Assembly (NCBI RefSeq): GCF_020859565.1
Contig: NZ_JAJHUO010000004.1
Span: 314,764-378,763, forward strand
Direction: 5' to 3'
Source of the DNA: Saccharothrix luteola
GTDB taxonomy: Bacteria; Actinomycetota; Actinomycetes; Mycobacteriales; Pseudonocardiaceae
Length of the DNA: 64,000 nt
The notes beneath the pieces are model-generated. The model worked only from the letters and a program-made list of their open reading frames with translations. It ran no database searches and was not told where the DNA came from. The position numbers were made by a program, and so were the translations under genes. Shown here piece after piece: positions 1-10,900 of the stretch; positions within the stretch are counted from its first letter, which is position 1; each line of letters starts with the position of its first letter.

Positions 1-1248
1 ACCCGCACGAAGGTCGCGCTGACCGACGACCTCACCGGGCACTGCCTGGCCGGCACGTTGCTCGGCGGGCACCGACCGTTGGTCGCGGGGAAGGCCGGGA
101 CGGCCCTGGACGTCGACGCCACGCGTCCGGGGGTGGAGGTGCCGTACTCGCCGGCGCTCGACCCCGGTGCGGGTGACTTCGCGTTCTCGCTGTGGTTCCA
201 GCGCCAAGGCACGGCGAACCAGGCGTTGCTGTGGGCGTACGGGGCGACGACGGGCAAGCCGTCGGTGTGGGTGCGGGCCCAGCCCGGCTCGGACCGGCTG
301 TTCGGGTGGGTCGAGACCGATGCCGGGCACGTGTCCGTGGCGGTGACCGACACCTCGGCGGCCACGGCCTTCGGCGACGGCGCCTGGCACCAGTTGTCGC
401 TGCGCCGGATCGGTGACCGGGTGGAGATGAGCGTCGACGGCGGTGCCCCGGCCGTGGCGACCGGGTTGACCGGGTCGGTGTCCAGCACGCTCGGCGTGCG
501 CGTCGGGTCGAAGCCGGACGGGACGGACGTGCTGGACGGGCGGCTGGACGACGTCCGGCTGACCGTGGGCACGCGGCCGGCGCTGTGGTGGGGCTTCGAG
601 CACCAGAACACGCAGGCGCACGACGCCGTCCGCACCCCGCTCGGCCCGGCGACCGCCGACGTGTCCGAGCACTGCCACCACTCGGCCGTGCAAGGCGGCG
701 CCGTCACGACCACCGGCGTGAGCGGGCGCGGCTTGGCGTTCGACGGCGTGGACGACTCGGTCGTCGTGCCCTACCAGGCGTTGGACGGCGACTTCTCGAT
801 CGACTTCCGGATGCGGTACGTCGCGGGCACGGCCGACCAGGTCTTGGTGTGGGCCTACGACGTCGGTGCGACGGAGCGCTCGCTGTGGTTGCGCGCGCAG
901 CCCAGCCAGGGTCGGCTGCTGGCCCGGGTGCAGACGGATGCCGGGCCGACGTCGGTCGCGTCGGTGGGCGCGTTCGGGGACGGCCAGTGGCACCACGTCG
1001 TGCTGCGCCGGGTCGGCGGCACGCTGGAACTGCTGGTCGACGGTGCGGTTCGCGGCAGTGCGGCGATCAAGGGCTCGCTGACGCACGGCGACACGTTCGC
1101 GGTGGACGGCCTGCGACTGGGCGCCAGGCCGGACGGCGCCGACCGGTTCAAGGGCACGTTGGACGAGTTCCGGGTCCAGCGCGGTGGCACGACGATCACC
1201 CACCTGCCGTTCGAGGTGGTGACACCGGGACCGTTCGCCCGGGGTTGA
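1..1248 (+). CDS. LamG-domain protein, C-terminal part (5' end outside the window)
   Basis: The reading frame is open from base 1 and ends at TGA 1246-1248, so only the last 415 residues are present. Two tandem concanavalin/LamG-like modules are visible, roughly at bases 120-570 and 720-1190. They share the pattern S-LWFQRQ / DFRMRY, LW-YG..., W-HH-LRR-G and LDD-R. These jelly-roll modules usually bind carbohydrate or decorate large secreted surface proteins, but no catalytic domain is in view. No transmembrane anchor or sortase signal is present at the C-terminus, so the protein is probably secreted. A similar LamG module is embedded in the RHS protein at 4915-14427, which suggests a shared cell-surface theme. 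It could be part of a larger polymorphic-toxin or adhesin protein. The LamG call is firm; its overall role is unknown. Confidence 0.8.
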   Translation, partial: TRTKVALTDDLTGHCLAGTLLGGHRPLVAGKAGTALDVDATRPGVEVPYSPALDPGAGDFAFSLWFQRQGTANQALLWAYGATTGKPSVWVRAQPGSDRLFGWVETDAGHVSVAVTDTSAATAFGDGAWHQLSLRRIGDRVEMSVDGGAPAVATGLTGSVSSTLGVRVGSKPDGTDVLDGRLDDVRLTVGTRPALWWGFEHQNTQAHDAVRTPLGPATADVSEHCHHSAVQGGAVTTTGVSGRGLAFDGVDDSVVVPYQALDGDFSIDFRMRYVAGTADQVLVWAYDVGATERSLWLRAQPSQGRLLARVQTDAGPTSVASVGAFGDGQWHHVVLRRVGGTLELLVDGAVRGSAAIKGSLTHGDTFAVDGLRLGARPDGADRFKGTLDEFRVQRGGTTITHLPFEVVTPGPFARG

Positions 1249-1482
1249 TCAGGCGGCCCGTTCCTTGAGGGCGGCGAGGCCCTCGGTCAGCTTGCCGAGC
1301 AGCTGGCCGAGGGCGTCCTCGCCGAGCACGAGCGTGACGCCGTTGGTCACGCCGAGGACTTCGCTGCGCTCGCCGACGAACACCTCGACCTGGTCGTCCA
1401 GCAGCAGTTCGACGCTCACCTCCGAGACCGAGGCGACGTCCACGTAGGTGTGGCTGTAGACCGAGCTGTCACTGATGTGCAT
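1249..1482 (-). CDS. Small hypothetical protein (77 aa)
   Basis: The 77-residue product is acidic, has no signal peptide or membrane segment, and I do not recognise its family. The sequence reads as two or three beta-strands (V-V-S-VELLLDDQVEVFVG) followed by a strand and a C-terminal helix (LGQLLGKLTEGLAALKERAA). Its stop codon TGA (1249-1251, reverse) lies directly against the stop of the LamG gene, so the two genes converge. Its ATG is 88 bases from the ATG of the divergent XRE regulator, so the two may share a control region. Coding potential is supported by the third-position G/C bias and the tight packing. It may be a local target or partner of the XRE/DUF397 pair, but this rests on position only. 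Confidence 0.6.
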   Translation of the reverse strand: MHISDSSVYSHTYVDVASVSEVSVELLLDDQVEVFVGERSEVLGVTNGVTLVLGEDALGQLLGKLTEGLAALKERAA

Positions 1483-1570
1483 GTCAGGACGCTATCGGTA
1501 GACATCTACTGAGCACCATTACACGATTGAGCGATATACGGCTGGCGAGACGTTGGCTAGCGTTGATCAC

Positions 1571-2410
1571 ATGTTCGAGTTGGCCGCGCCATCGGCGCTC
1601 CAGTGGTTGATCGGCGTGGAGATCGCGCGCTACCGGAACGAGGCCGGCCTCTCGCTGACGCAACTGGCGGAGACCACCGGTATCGGTCGCCCCAAGCTCG
1701 GGCACATGGAGACCGGCCGCTCGGTGCAGTACCCGGCCGACATCCGCAAGGTCCTCAAGGCTTGCCAGGTCGACAAGGAGCACATCGACCGCATCGTGCA
1801 GCTGACCACGCGGGTGGACGAGGCTTCCTGGTTGGGCGCGTGGTCCGATGTCATGTCGGACTGGCTGCGCACCTTCGCGGGCCTGGAAGCCCTGGCACAG
1901 CGGGAGTTCGTCTTCGAACCGATCCTGCTGCCGGGCCTGCTCCAGACCGAGGACTACGCACGAGAGCTCACGAACGCGGCCATCAGGGTCCGACCGGACC
2001 ATGCCGAACGACTGGTGGAGTTCCGCTTGCAGCGCAGCCGCCAACTCTTCAAGAACAACCCACTGCAATTGCATGCGATCTTCAACGAACAAGCCCTGCG
2101 GCTTCGGGTCGGCTCACGCGAGGTCTTGAACGACCAGTACCGCCACCTGCTGAAGATGGCGGAGTTGCCCAACATCACCTTGCAGGTGGTGCGCGCCGAG
2201 GCCGGACCCCACTCGGCGGTCAACGGGCAGTTCGTCCTGCTGGACTTCCGTGACGCGAGGCCGATCGTGTACGTGGAACTGCAGGACGCGGCGGTCTTCG
2301 TCGACGACTCGGTCCGCGTGCGTACGTATACCCTCAGTACGCAGAGCCTGGAGCGGGTCGCGCTGTCACCCGGTGAGAGCGCGACCTTGATCGAATCGTT
2401 GATCACGTAG
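1571..2410 (+). CDS. XRE-family regulator with C-terminal DUF5753 (Scr1-like)
   Basis: An N-terminal helix-turn-helix (about residues 10-65, with LSLTQLAETTGIGRPKLGHME) is followed by a DUF5753 sensor-like domain that contains E-ILLPGLLQTEDYAR and ends in V-DD--V--Y. This architecture is typical of the many streptomycete and pseudonocardial regulators that are paired with a small DUF397 protein, which is the very next gene, 9 bases downstream. Such pairs act in development, antibiotic control or toxin-antitoxin-like circuits. The start is uncertain. An in-frame TTG lies at 1553 and ATG at 1571, and neither has a convincing ribosome-binding site, so the message may be leaderless. I chose ATG because the domain begins soon after it. 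The product is 279 aa, normal for the family. Confidence 0.9.
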   Translation: MFELAAPSALQWLIGVEIARYRNEAGLSLTQLAETTGIGRPKLGHMETGRSVQYPADIRKVLKACQVDKEHIDRIVQLTTRVDEASWLGAWSDVMSDWLRTFAGLEALAQREFVFEPILLPGLLQTEDYARELTNAAIRVRPDHAERLVEFRLQRSRQLFKNNPLQLHAIFNEQALRLRVGSREVLNDQYRHLLKMAELPNITLQVVRAEAGPHSAVNGQFVLLDFRDARPIVYVELQDAAVFVDDSVRVRTYTLSTQSLERVALSPGESATLIESLIT

Positions 2411-2419
2411 GAGTCCGCC

Positions 2420-2581
2420 GTGTGGCGTACGAGCAGTTACAGCGGGGAGAACGGCAGCTGTGTGGCCGTCAAGTTCCCGGTCGCCGGACCCGTTGGCGTC
2501 CGGGATTCCAAGAACCCGACCGGGCCGCGGCTCGCCTTCCCGGCGAGTGTCTGGGCCGAGTTCGTCAAGCGCAGCAAGTGA
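2420..2581 (+). CDS. DUF397 small protein (partner of the XRE regulator)
   Basis: This 53-residue gene begins at GTG 2420 behind AGGAG (2409-2413) and ends at TGA 2579-2581. The translation carries the hallmarks of DUF397: W-RTSSYSGENGSCVAV near the N-terminus, VRDSKNP in the middle, and a C-terminal F-ASVWAEFVK. DUF397 proteins are nearly always encoded next to an XRE/DUF5753 regulator, as here. In the better-studied pairs the small protein modulates or antagonises that regulator. The gap to the regulator is 9 bases, so the two are co-transcribed. The domain assignment is secure; the direction of regulation is not known for this pair. Confidence 0.9.
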   Translation: MWRTSSYSGENGSCVAVKFPVAGPVGVRDSKNPTGPRLAFPASVWAEFVKRSK

Positions 2582-2626
2582 GAACGGGCCGGGGCGCAAG
2601 TGCCCCGGCCCGATTCCACGAAACGG

Positions 2627-4867
2627 CTAGATCCTGCGGTCGATGAACCTCGGGGTGCCGTTCGGGCTGCGGAAGGTCACCAGCCACGATTCGCCGTTGG
2701 CGTTGGCGAACGGCACCGCGCTCGGGTCGGTGGCCGACGGGTCCGAGATGCCGTCGATCAACCACGACCACTCGCTCCACGTGTTGGAGCCCGTGGCGGT
2801 CTCCCACACCCGGTAGATCTCGTTGTCCGAGCCTCGGACCACCACGGCCACCCGGCCCAGGGCCGGATCGAGCACGGCGGCCGGAGCGCCGGCCGGTGCC
2901 ACCGCACCGGTGCCGACCTCCGACCAGTCGGCCGGCCACGTGCCGCCGGCGTCCTGGAGCTTGGTGACGACCTTGCCCGCGCCGTCACGCACGAAGACCT
3001 GGAGCTGGTACCCGGGCCGCACGACCACGGCAGGTGCGCCGGACGAGCCGGAGCCGCCCAGGTTGGTCCACGGGGACAGCGAACCGTCGTGGTAGAACTG
3101 GACGGTCTTCACCACGCCCGCGCCGTCCAGGCCGAAGACCCGCACGCCGTCGCGCACCGCCACCACCGTCAAGCCGCCGACCAGGTTCTGGTCGCCCAGG
3201 TTCCGCCAGAACGGCACCGAGCCCTTCTGCTGGTACACCCACAGCTTGCCGTCGACGTCGACCGCGAACTGCGCCAACGTCCCGTCGGACAGCTTCGCCA
3301 CCGACGGCGCCGCCGCCATCGAACCGCCGAAGTCCTTCCACGCGCCCCACGTCACCGCGCCGGCCGCCGTCTGGGTCACCGCCCAGATGTCGCCGTCACG
3401 GCGCTGTGCCGTCACCTGGATCCGCCCGTCGGACAGCTGCGCGATGGCAGGCTGCCCGGTGAACGCCTCGTTGCCCGAGATCACCGTCCACTGGACCGAC
3501 CCGAAGTTGTCCACATCGGACTGGTGGCCGTAGACGACCCGGCCCGCGTTGTCGGTGTAGGCGTACTCCAGCGTGCCGACGCGCGCACCGGCCACCGGGG
3601 CGGCCTGGAACACCGTCGTGCGGCTGTTCGGCACCACCGGCACGGTGGGCAGCGGCTCGGCGAACCAGCCCTGGAGGTCCACGATCAGGTGCGTGCTGTC
3701 GGAGCTGCCGTTGCGGATGCGGATCTTGCCGTCGGTGCCCGGCTTGAGCACGATCGAGTTGGTCCGGCGGCTGATGCCGTGGTCCATCATCGTCAGCCCC
3801 GGCTCGGCCTCGCCCAGCGGCCACGCCTTGACGTAACCAGCGGCCTCCGAGGTCGTGGTGATCGACAGCAACGCGCCCGCGATGCCCCGCGTCGGCAGCC
3901 CGAACGTGCCGCCGACCTGCACGTCGATGGTGCTGTTCGCGGCCATCGGCACGCCCGCGCCCACCGACCGGGTGTTGATCAGGCGGCCGTCACCGGACCG
4001 GAAGCCGCTGCCCGTGGTGGCCGAGCCGGTGAAGTAGCCCTCGACGTTCAGCATGAAGTGCACGGCGGCGGTGCCCTTGTTGGTGAAGGTCACCTTGCCG
4101 TCCGCGCTCAGCTGCACGACCGCGGCCTGCTGCGTGGTGCCGTTCATGTAGTTCATGACCGGCCGGGTGGCCAGGCCCGACGGCGCGTACGCCAGCCAGC
4201 CCTTCGCCGACGCGCCCGGCACGGCCAGGTTCACGTACGCGGCCGACGCGCCGGTGGGGATGAGCCCGCCGGTCAGCGTCACGGTCCGGGTGCCGCCCGC
4301 CGGGATGGTCCCGGTGGACACGCCGAGCCCGCTGCGCGTGTCGATCATCCGGCTGTGCGCCAAGGGCACGAAGCCGCCGCCGTTGGTGCCCTGCGCGGAC
4401 TTGAAGTAGCCGTGCACCTCGACCACGACGTGCGCCTTGCCCGCCGCCTGGTACACCGCGATCTTGCCGTTCGCGCCGACCTTCACCGCGACGAACGCGG
4501 ACAGGTCCTCGCCCGGCCGTGCGGTGACGGCGGTGCCGTCCGACGTCCGGGGCGTGCCGTCGGGCCACAGCTCCAGCCACGTCTCCGCGGTCGGCGCGAG
4601 GACCGCCACCCGCACCATGACCGTGCCGACGCCGCTGGTCGGCACGCCGCCGACGCCGAGCACCGGGAACGTCGTGGTGCTCTCCGGGCCGCGCTGCCCG
4701 GTGACGCCGCCCGTGCCGTCACGGGTGTCCAGCACGTGCGCGTGCCCGTTCAGCGAGACGTAGTCACCGCCACCGCCGGACGAGTCCGCCTGGGCCGGTG
4801 GTGCGACCACCATCGCGAGCACTGCGGCGGCGACCGCCAGCAAGCCCACGCCGGATCTCTTGGACAA
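2627..4867 (-). CDS. Secreted protein with three LDTR/GYF repeats and a propeller-like C-terminus
   Basis: The start is TTG 4867 behind GAGGGG; a GTG at 4882 is an alternative. A Sec signal peptide (SKRSGVGLL...VVAPPAQA) is followed by three repeats of about 110 residues. Each repeat opens with a variant of DTRxG (HVLDTRDG, RMIDTRSG, RLINTRS) and closes with VEVHGYF, NVEGYF or DLQGWF, at about residues 37-152, 161-276 and 286-400. Such repeats are common in secreted, wall-associated actinobacterial proteins. Residues of about 425-740 form repeated beta units with W-NLG, D-G--V and Q-F-RD-AGKV, resembling a tectonin/PLL-like or sialidase-like beta-propeller. The gene starts 48 bases downstream of the RHS stop codon on the same strand, so it may be co-expressed with it. 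It is too large to be an immunity protein. Role: probably surface recognition or carbohydrate binding (inference). Confidence 0.8.
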   Translation of the reverse strand: MSKRSGVGLLAVAAAVLAMVVAPPAQADSSGGGGDYVSLNGHAHVLDTRDGTGGVTGQRGPESTTTFPVLGVGGVPTSGVGTVMVRVAVLAPTAETWLELWPDGTPRTSDGTAVTARPGEDLSAFVAVKVGANGKIAVYQAAGKAHVVVEVHGYFKSAQGTNGGGFVPLAHSRMIDTRSGLGVSTGTIPAGGTRTVTLTGGLIPTGASAAYVNLAVPGASAKGWLAYAPSGLATRPVMNYMNGTTQQAAVVQLSADGKVTFTNKGTAAVHFMLNVEGYFTGSATTGSGFRSGDGRLINTRSVGAGVPMAANSTIDVQVGGTFGLPTRGIAGALLSITTTSEAAGYVKAWPLGEAEPGLTMMDHGISRRTNSIVLKPGTDGKIRIRNGSSDSTHLIVDLQGWFAEPLPTVPVVPNSRTTVFQAAPVAGARVGTLEYAYTDNAGRVVYGHQSDVDNFGSVQWTVISGNEAFTGQPAIAQLSDGRIQVTAQRRDGDIWAVTQTAAGAVTWGAWKDFGGSMAAAPSVAKLSDGTLAQFAVDVDGKLWVYQQKGSVPFWRNLGDQNLVGGLTVVAVRDGVRVFGLDGAGVVKTVQFYHDGSLSPWTNLGGSGSSGAPAVVVRPGYQLQVFVRDGAGKVVTKLQDAGGTWPADWSEVGTGAVAPAGAPAAVLDPALGRVAVVVRGSDNEIYRVWETATGSNTWSEWSWLIDGISDPSATDPSAVPFANANGESWLVTFRSPNGTPRFIDRRI

Positions 4868-4914
4868 CTTGATTCCCCTCACTCGGAGCCACCTGGGGCA
4901 ACTCGGCTGCTTGG

Positions 4915-7900
4915 CTACTTGGGCTTGTAGGTGGGCCAGGCGTCGTGGGTCATGTTGACCGCGCACGCCATCGTCGAGCCGACCATCGCGCCGAGGGTGA
5001 CGGCGGTGTTGTCGACCGTGGTCGACGCGCCCGTCACCGCGACCGGGAGCGCGATGCACTTGAGGAAGAACCGGGCCGGGTTGAGCGCGATGTAGTACCC
5101 GGTCCGCTTGCCGATGATCCGCGCGTGCATGCCGAGCCACCGGCCGGCGGACGCGACCCCGCGGCCGACCGCCTGCACGCCCCGACCGACGGCACGGGCG
5201 CCGCTCGCGACCGCCTTCGCGCCGCTGACCACGCCGTTCTTCACCGCGGTCGCGCCCGCGCGCACCTTGGCCAGCGCCTTGCCGCACCTGCCCGCGTTGT
5301 GCACGAGCACGTCCGCGTCACCGGCCACGACCTGGAAGGTGTGCACGGTGTCGACGGTCAGGTTGTGGACGGTCCGCTGCTCGGTCCACGACCGGACGCC
5401 GACGACCGTGCCCTCCGAGAGCCGTTGCCCGGCCACGAGGTCGCCTGCCTCGGCCCACGCGCCGTCCGCCCAGAACGGGTGGCCGTCGGTGGTCGTGAGG
5501 GTGGACGTGCGGCCCTCGGCCTCCACCGTCACCTCGACCATCTGCTTGACGCCGGCACGAGTGATCAGGTCGGTCACGGTGAAGGCACCGGACTCGCCGG
5601 TCGTCGGATCGGTCGCCGCGACCTGGTCACCGACGTGGACGTCCTCGATCCGCTTGGTCGAGCCGTCGCCCATGCGCACCGCCGTGTCACCGGTGAAGCT
5701 GTTGGACGCGACCAGCGCGCACGCCGCGCCCACGAGCTCGTCGGCGTGCTTGGCGCCCATCCGCACGCCCTTGGCCGCACGCACCGCGCCGACGCCGTAC
5801 GGTCCGGCGAACAGCGACAGCACCGACACCCCGGCCCAGATGCAGCTCTCCACGTCGCCCTCGGTGACGCACCGCTTGCCGTCGTTGTAGCCGCTGATCT
5901 CGGCGAGGCCGTTCAGCAGGGCCTTGCCCTCGGCCTTCCAGCCCTGCCACTTCGGCCACTTCCACGCGAAGCCGCCGCCACCGGCGCCGGACTTGCTCGC
6001 CGCGGACGTGTTGCTCACCGGGTTGCCGGCCTTCTGCACGGCAGCGTCGTAGATCTTGTCCGTGCCGCGCTTGGCGTCGGCCACCACGTCGCGGTTCGCC
6101 CCGACCTGGTTCGCGGGCAGCTTCGGGTCGGAGGACACCGTCTTGGGCATGTTCGTCACCGGCGCGTGCGCCGCGCCCGACACGGTCCTGGGCGTGTGCC
6201 GCGCCGAGTACTGCGCCGCCGCCTTGGCCTGCGCGGTCACCCGCCGCTTGCGCTCGTGCTCCGCCCGCCGGGCCGCCTCGGCGCGTTCCGCCGCGGTGGG
6301 GCCGCCGCCACCCCTCTTGTAGCAACTGCCGCAGCTGCCGCCGCCGCCCGGACCCGAGTACGCCGGGCCGCGCGCGTAGTCCGGGTAGGTGCCGCTCGCG
6401 CCCGGCGACTTCTTCCGCTTCTTGCCCGACAGGTTGTCCGCCTGCTGGCGGATCAACCACGACAGGTCGGAGGCGTAGTCGCAGAAGACGATGCACTCGT
6501 AGGTCTCGACCCACTGGGACGGACCGTCGTCATCGTCGTCGTCGAACCAGTCCCACGGCCACGACCAGTGACCGTCCGGGTCGACCTGGCCGACCGGGTC
6601 GCCCGCGCCGTAGGTGTAGCGGTTGGCGCGGATGCCGTCGCCGCCCTGGAACGGGATGTCGTCACGCGAGGTGAAGACGCCGGCCGACGGGTCGTACCAC
6701 CGCGCGCCCATGTCGACCTGGCCGGTCGCCGGGTCGGTCCAGTCGCCCTGGTAGCCGAGCGGACCGGTGTCGCCGGTCTTCGCGGTGACCTCGCCGAACG
6801 GGTCGTAGGAGGTCCGGTCGGACAGCGCCTGGCCGTCCGGGGCGATCGCGCCGATCACGTCGCCGTGGCCGTTGGCCACCGGCACGCGTGACGTTTCGCC
6901 CTTCCGGGTGGCCAGCAGCTCGTCACCCGGGCCGCGGGCGAACGTGGCGGCGCCGTCGGACACCACCTCGTCGTCCAGGCCCGCGTAGGTGAACGCGGCG
7001 CCGTTGCGGGTGGCGACCCGGTCCAGGCCGTCGTAGGTGAAGGTCTGGCCCGCCGCGCCCACCATCCGGTCGAACGCGTCGAACGCGAACGGCTCGGTGT
7101 GCCCGGAGCTGGTGCGGCTCGCCGTCGTGCCGCGCGGGCTGTAGGCGTAGGTGTAGTCGCCGTCGGACAGCAGGCGGTTGCGCTCGTCGTAGGTCGAGGT
7201 CTTCGCGCCCGCCTTGGTGCGGTTGCCCGCCGCGTCCCACTCGTACGGCGTGGTGACGCCGCCCGTGGTGGCGGTCTTCAGCCGGCCGACCGCGTCGTAG
7301 GTGTAGGTGGTCTCGACGCCGTTCTCGGTCTTGCTCGACACCAGGTCCAGCTCATCGCGCTTGTATGCGGTTGACGAAATGCTCTGCCCCGCCGAGCCCG
7401 CCAGGACGTCCGTGTGCAGTCGACCGTGGTCGTCATACGAGAGCGTTCGGGTGCGGCCCGCGCCGTAGCCGATCGTCTTCAGCGCGCCGGCCGCGTCGTA
7501 GCCGTAGGTCCGGGTGACGCCCGCCAGTCCTTCGGCGACTGCGTGCAATCGCCCCTTGAGGTAGCTGTAGGTGGCGGTGCCGGCCGCGTCGCGGCGGGTG
7601 GTCGGGTTGCCGTCGGCGTCGTAGCCGAACTCCGCCGCGCCGCCCGGACCGGCCGTGGTGAGCAGGTTGCCGCGGTCGTCGTAGGAGTAGGTGTCGGAGC
7701 CGACGCGGATCGCTCGGCCCACCACGTCGTAGGCGATGTCCCGAGCGGTGGTGGGCTGCTCGGCTCCGCTGCCGGTCTCGGCGGTGAGCTGGTCGGCCGG
7801 GTCGTGGGTCCGGGTCCGGACCACGCCGCCGGGCGCGGTCAGCTTCACCTCGTTGCCGTTCGCGTCGTACTCCGAAGTCCACGTCCGGTCGGTCGGGTGC

Positions 7901-10900
7901 GCCGCGGTGGCGGGCTCGATCACCTTCTCCGGCAGGCCCCACGCGTTGTAGGTGGTGATCGTGCGGTGCCCGCGCGGGTCGGTGTAGCGGGTCAGGTTGC
8001 CCGCCGCGTCGTAGCCGAACTCCTGCGTGACGCCTTCCGGCTCGACCTGCCTGACCAGCCGGTCGCCCGCGTCGAACTCGAACGTCGTGGTGTTCAGCTT
8101 GGCGTCGGTGACGGTGGTCGTGTTGCCCGCCGGGTCGTGGCCGAACCTCGTGGTGCGCAGGACCGTGCCGTCGGGCTTGAGCTCGGACTTCGCCACCTGG
8201 TCGCCGAACAGGTCGTAGGCGAGGCGGGTGGTGCGACCGAGGCCGTCGGTGACCCGCACGGCGTTGCCCGCCGCGTCGTAGCCGCGGTGCGTCGGCACGC
8301 CCGCCGGGTCGGTCTCCTTGATCAGCTGCCCGAGCGTGTCGTAGGTGAACGCCGCGGCGGCGCCGGAGGGCGCGACGGCCGAGGTCACGTTGCCCAGGTC
8401 GTCGTAGCGCTGCCACGCGGTGAACGTGCCGGTGGTGGGCTTGCGCTCGTACTGGGTCGCGGTGACCGGGCGGTCGAGGTCGTCGTAGGTCGACTCGGTC
8501 CGCGCGCCGTCCGGCAGGGTGGTGGAGAGCACCTGGCCGGACCGGGTGAACGCGTAGCGCGTGACGGCCCGGCCGGTGGTGGCGGGCTCGTCCCAGGTGA
8601 CCACGCGGTCCAGCTGGTCGTAGGCGAGCCTGGTGGCGTGACCGCGGGCGTTGACGATCTCGGTGACGTTGCCGTTGCCGTCGTAGGACGTCTTCACGGT
8701 CGGCGTGACGCCCTGGTGCGTCGGCGAGCTCGCCGCGACCACGCGACCGAGGCGGTCGTACTCGGCGGTGGACACGTTGCCCAGCGCGTCGGCCGTGGCC
8801 ACGACGTCGTCGAACGTGTTGTAGCCGGTCTTCGTGGTCGGCTTGGTGGTCGTCGGCGCGCCGCCGTCGCGTTCCACCGACACGGCCGCGCCGGTGGCCG
8901 TGACCTGGCGGCCCAGCTCGTCGAAGCCGTACGTGGCGGTGTTCAGGCGCGGGTCGGTGACCGACGTCTGGTGGCCGCGCTGGTCGTAGGTGAACTTCGT
9001 GACCCGGTCGGTGATGCCGTCGGTGACGGTCTCCTCGACCACGTTGCCCACGTCGTCGTGCCGGTAGCTCACCGCCTCCGGCGCCGCGGACACCTCCCAC
9101 GGCGCGTTGGACGCCTTGCCGCCGGTGACCGCGCGGGTGACGTTGTCGCCGCCGTCGTAGGAGTAGGTGGTGGTGCGGCGCAGGCCCGTCGGGTCCACCA
9201 CGACCGTCGCGAGCCGGCCGAGCCGGTCGTGGGTGTGCTCGGTGACGGACTTGCCGTTGGCGGCGACCTTGCGGGTCAGGTTGCCCGCGCCGTCGTAGGT
9301 GTTGTCCTCCAGCACGAAGTCGCGCTTGCTGCCGTCGGGGTTGCGCAAGTCCTTGAGCACCTTGCGGCGCAGCAGGCCGTCACCCCAGTACTGGAACTCC
9401 GTGCGGCGGCCCATCGCGTCGGTCTCGCTCGCGAGCCTGCCCGCGAAGTCGTAGGACAGCGACGCGAGGAGCAGGTAGCCGTTGGCCGGCGCGGGCACGC
9501 CCGCCGGGTCGCTGCGCCAGTCGCGCAGCCGCACCTCGGCGAGGCTGCCGCGGCTGGTGTGGGCGAAGTCGAACCGGTTGCCGTTCGGGTCGGTCTCCGA
9601 GGTCCGCTGCCCGAACGCGTCGTGCTCGTAGGACGTCTCGCCGCCCTCGGCGTCGGTCTCTCGGGCGAGGCGGTTGTGCTGGTCGTAGTCGTACTTGGTG
9701 ACGCGCGGCGCGTCGTTGCCCTGGGCGTCGGCCTCCTCGACCTGGGTGATGTTGCCGTCGACGTCGAACGTGTTCGTGGTCCGCCGCTGGTGCTTCTCGC
9801 CGCTGACGGCGTCCGCGGTGAGCTGGCCGGTGGTGGTCCGGAGCCTCGACATGGCGTCGTAGGAGAACGTGGTGGTGACGCCGGCGGGGAAGCTGTCGGA
9901 GATCTCCTTGACCGTCACGCGGCGGCCCAGGTTGTCGTAGGTGTACTCGGTGACCAGGCCGTTCGGCGCGGTGACGCGGGCCAGGTCGCCGTTGTTGTAG
10001 TAGGCGTAGCGGGTCGTCCTGCCCCGTGCGTCCATTGTGGACGCGAGCAGGGCGGCGGGCGGTGAGCCGCCGTTGACGGCCGCCTCCGCGCCGTTGGTGT
10101 ACGTGTGCTTGACGAAGCTGCCGTCCGGCGCGGTCTCCTGGACGAGCTGGCCGGTCGGGTGGTAGCCGAACGTGGTGCGGTAGGTGTTGTCGGTCGCGCT
10201 CGCCGAGCGGCCGTCACGCGACTCCAGCGGCAGGAAGTTGCGCGGGTCGTACTCGTCGGTGACGGTCGTCGGGTACGTCTCGTAGGTGGTGTGGCACTCG
10301 GTCGCGGTGCGGCAGGTCTTCTTCGAGGTGATGTTGCCGCGCGCGTCGTAGCCGAGGGTGACCGTGTCGCCGTTCTCGTCGGTGACGACGGTGAGCTGCC
10401 CCTTGTCGTCGTAGGAGTACGAGCGGATGCTCATGCCCTCCGCGCCGTAGCGGACGAACACCGGGCCGCCGGAGCCGTTCGGGATCGTGGTGCAGAACGA
10501 CGGGTCGTTCGGGTCGGGCTTGCCGCACGTCTCCGCGGGTGGTGCGGGTGTGGAGGTCGGCTCGCCCGGCCGGTCCTCGGGGCGTGCCTCCAGGCCCAGC
10601 GGCTGGCCGAGGCGCAGCAGCCAGCCGCCCAGGGCGTCGTACTCGTACAGGCTCGGCCGGTTCGCCGGGTCGAGCACCTCGACCGTGCGGCGCAGGTCGT
10701 CGTCACCGCCGTAGACGGCGGGCGGGCCGACGCGCCACGTGCCGCCGTTGTCGTCGGTGTGCTCCTTCACGCGGTCGCGGGTGGTGTCGTAGGTGGTGGT
10801 GGCGGCGACCTTGCCGCTGGGCAGGGTGATCTTCGCCAGCTGGTCGGCCTGGTTGTTGGCGGCGCGGTGCGCGGTGGTGGTCGTCGGGCCGACCGGGCCG

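Noticed and set aside
2600..4930. Long open frame opposite the LDTR-repeat gene
   Set aside because: It is the antisense shadow of a clear secreted protein; Arg/His/Gly-rich translation without family similarity is typical of high-GC shadows.
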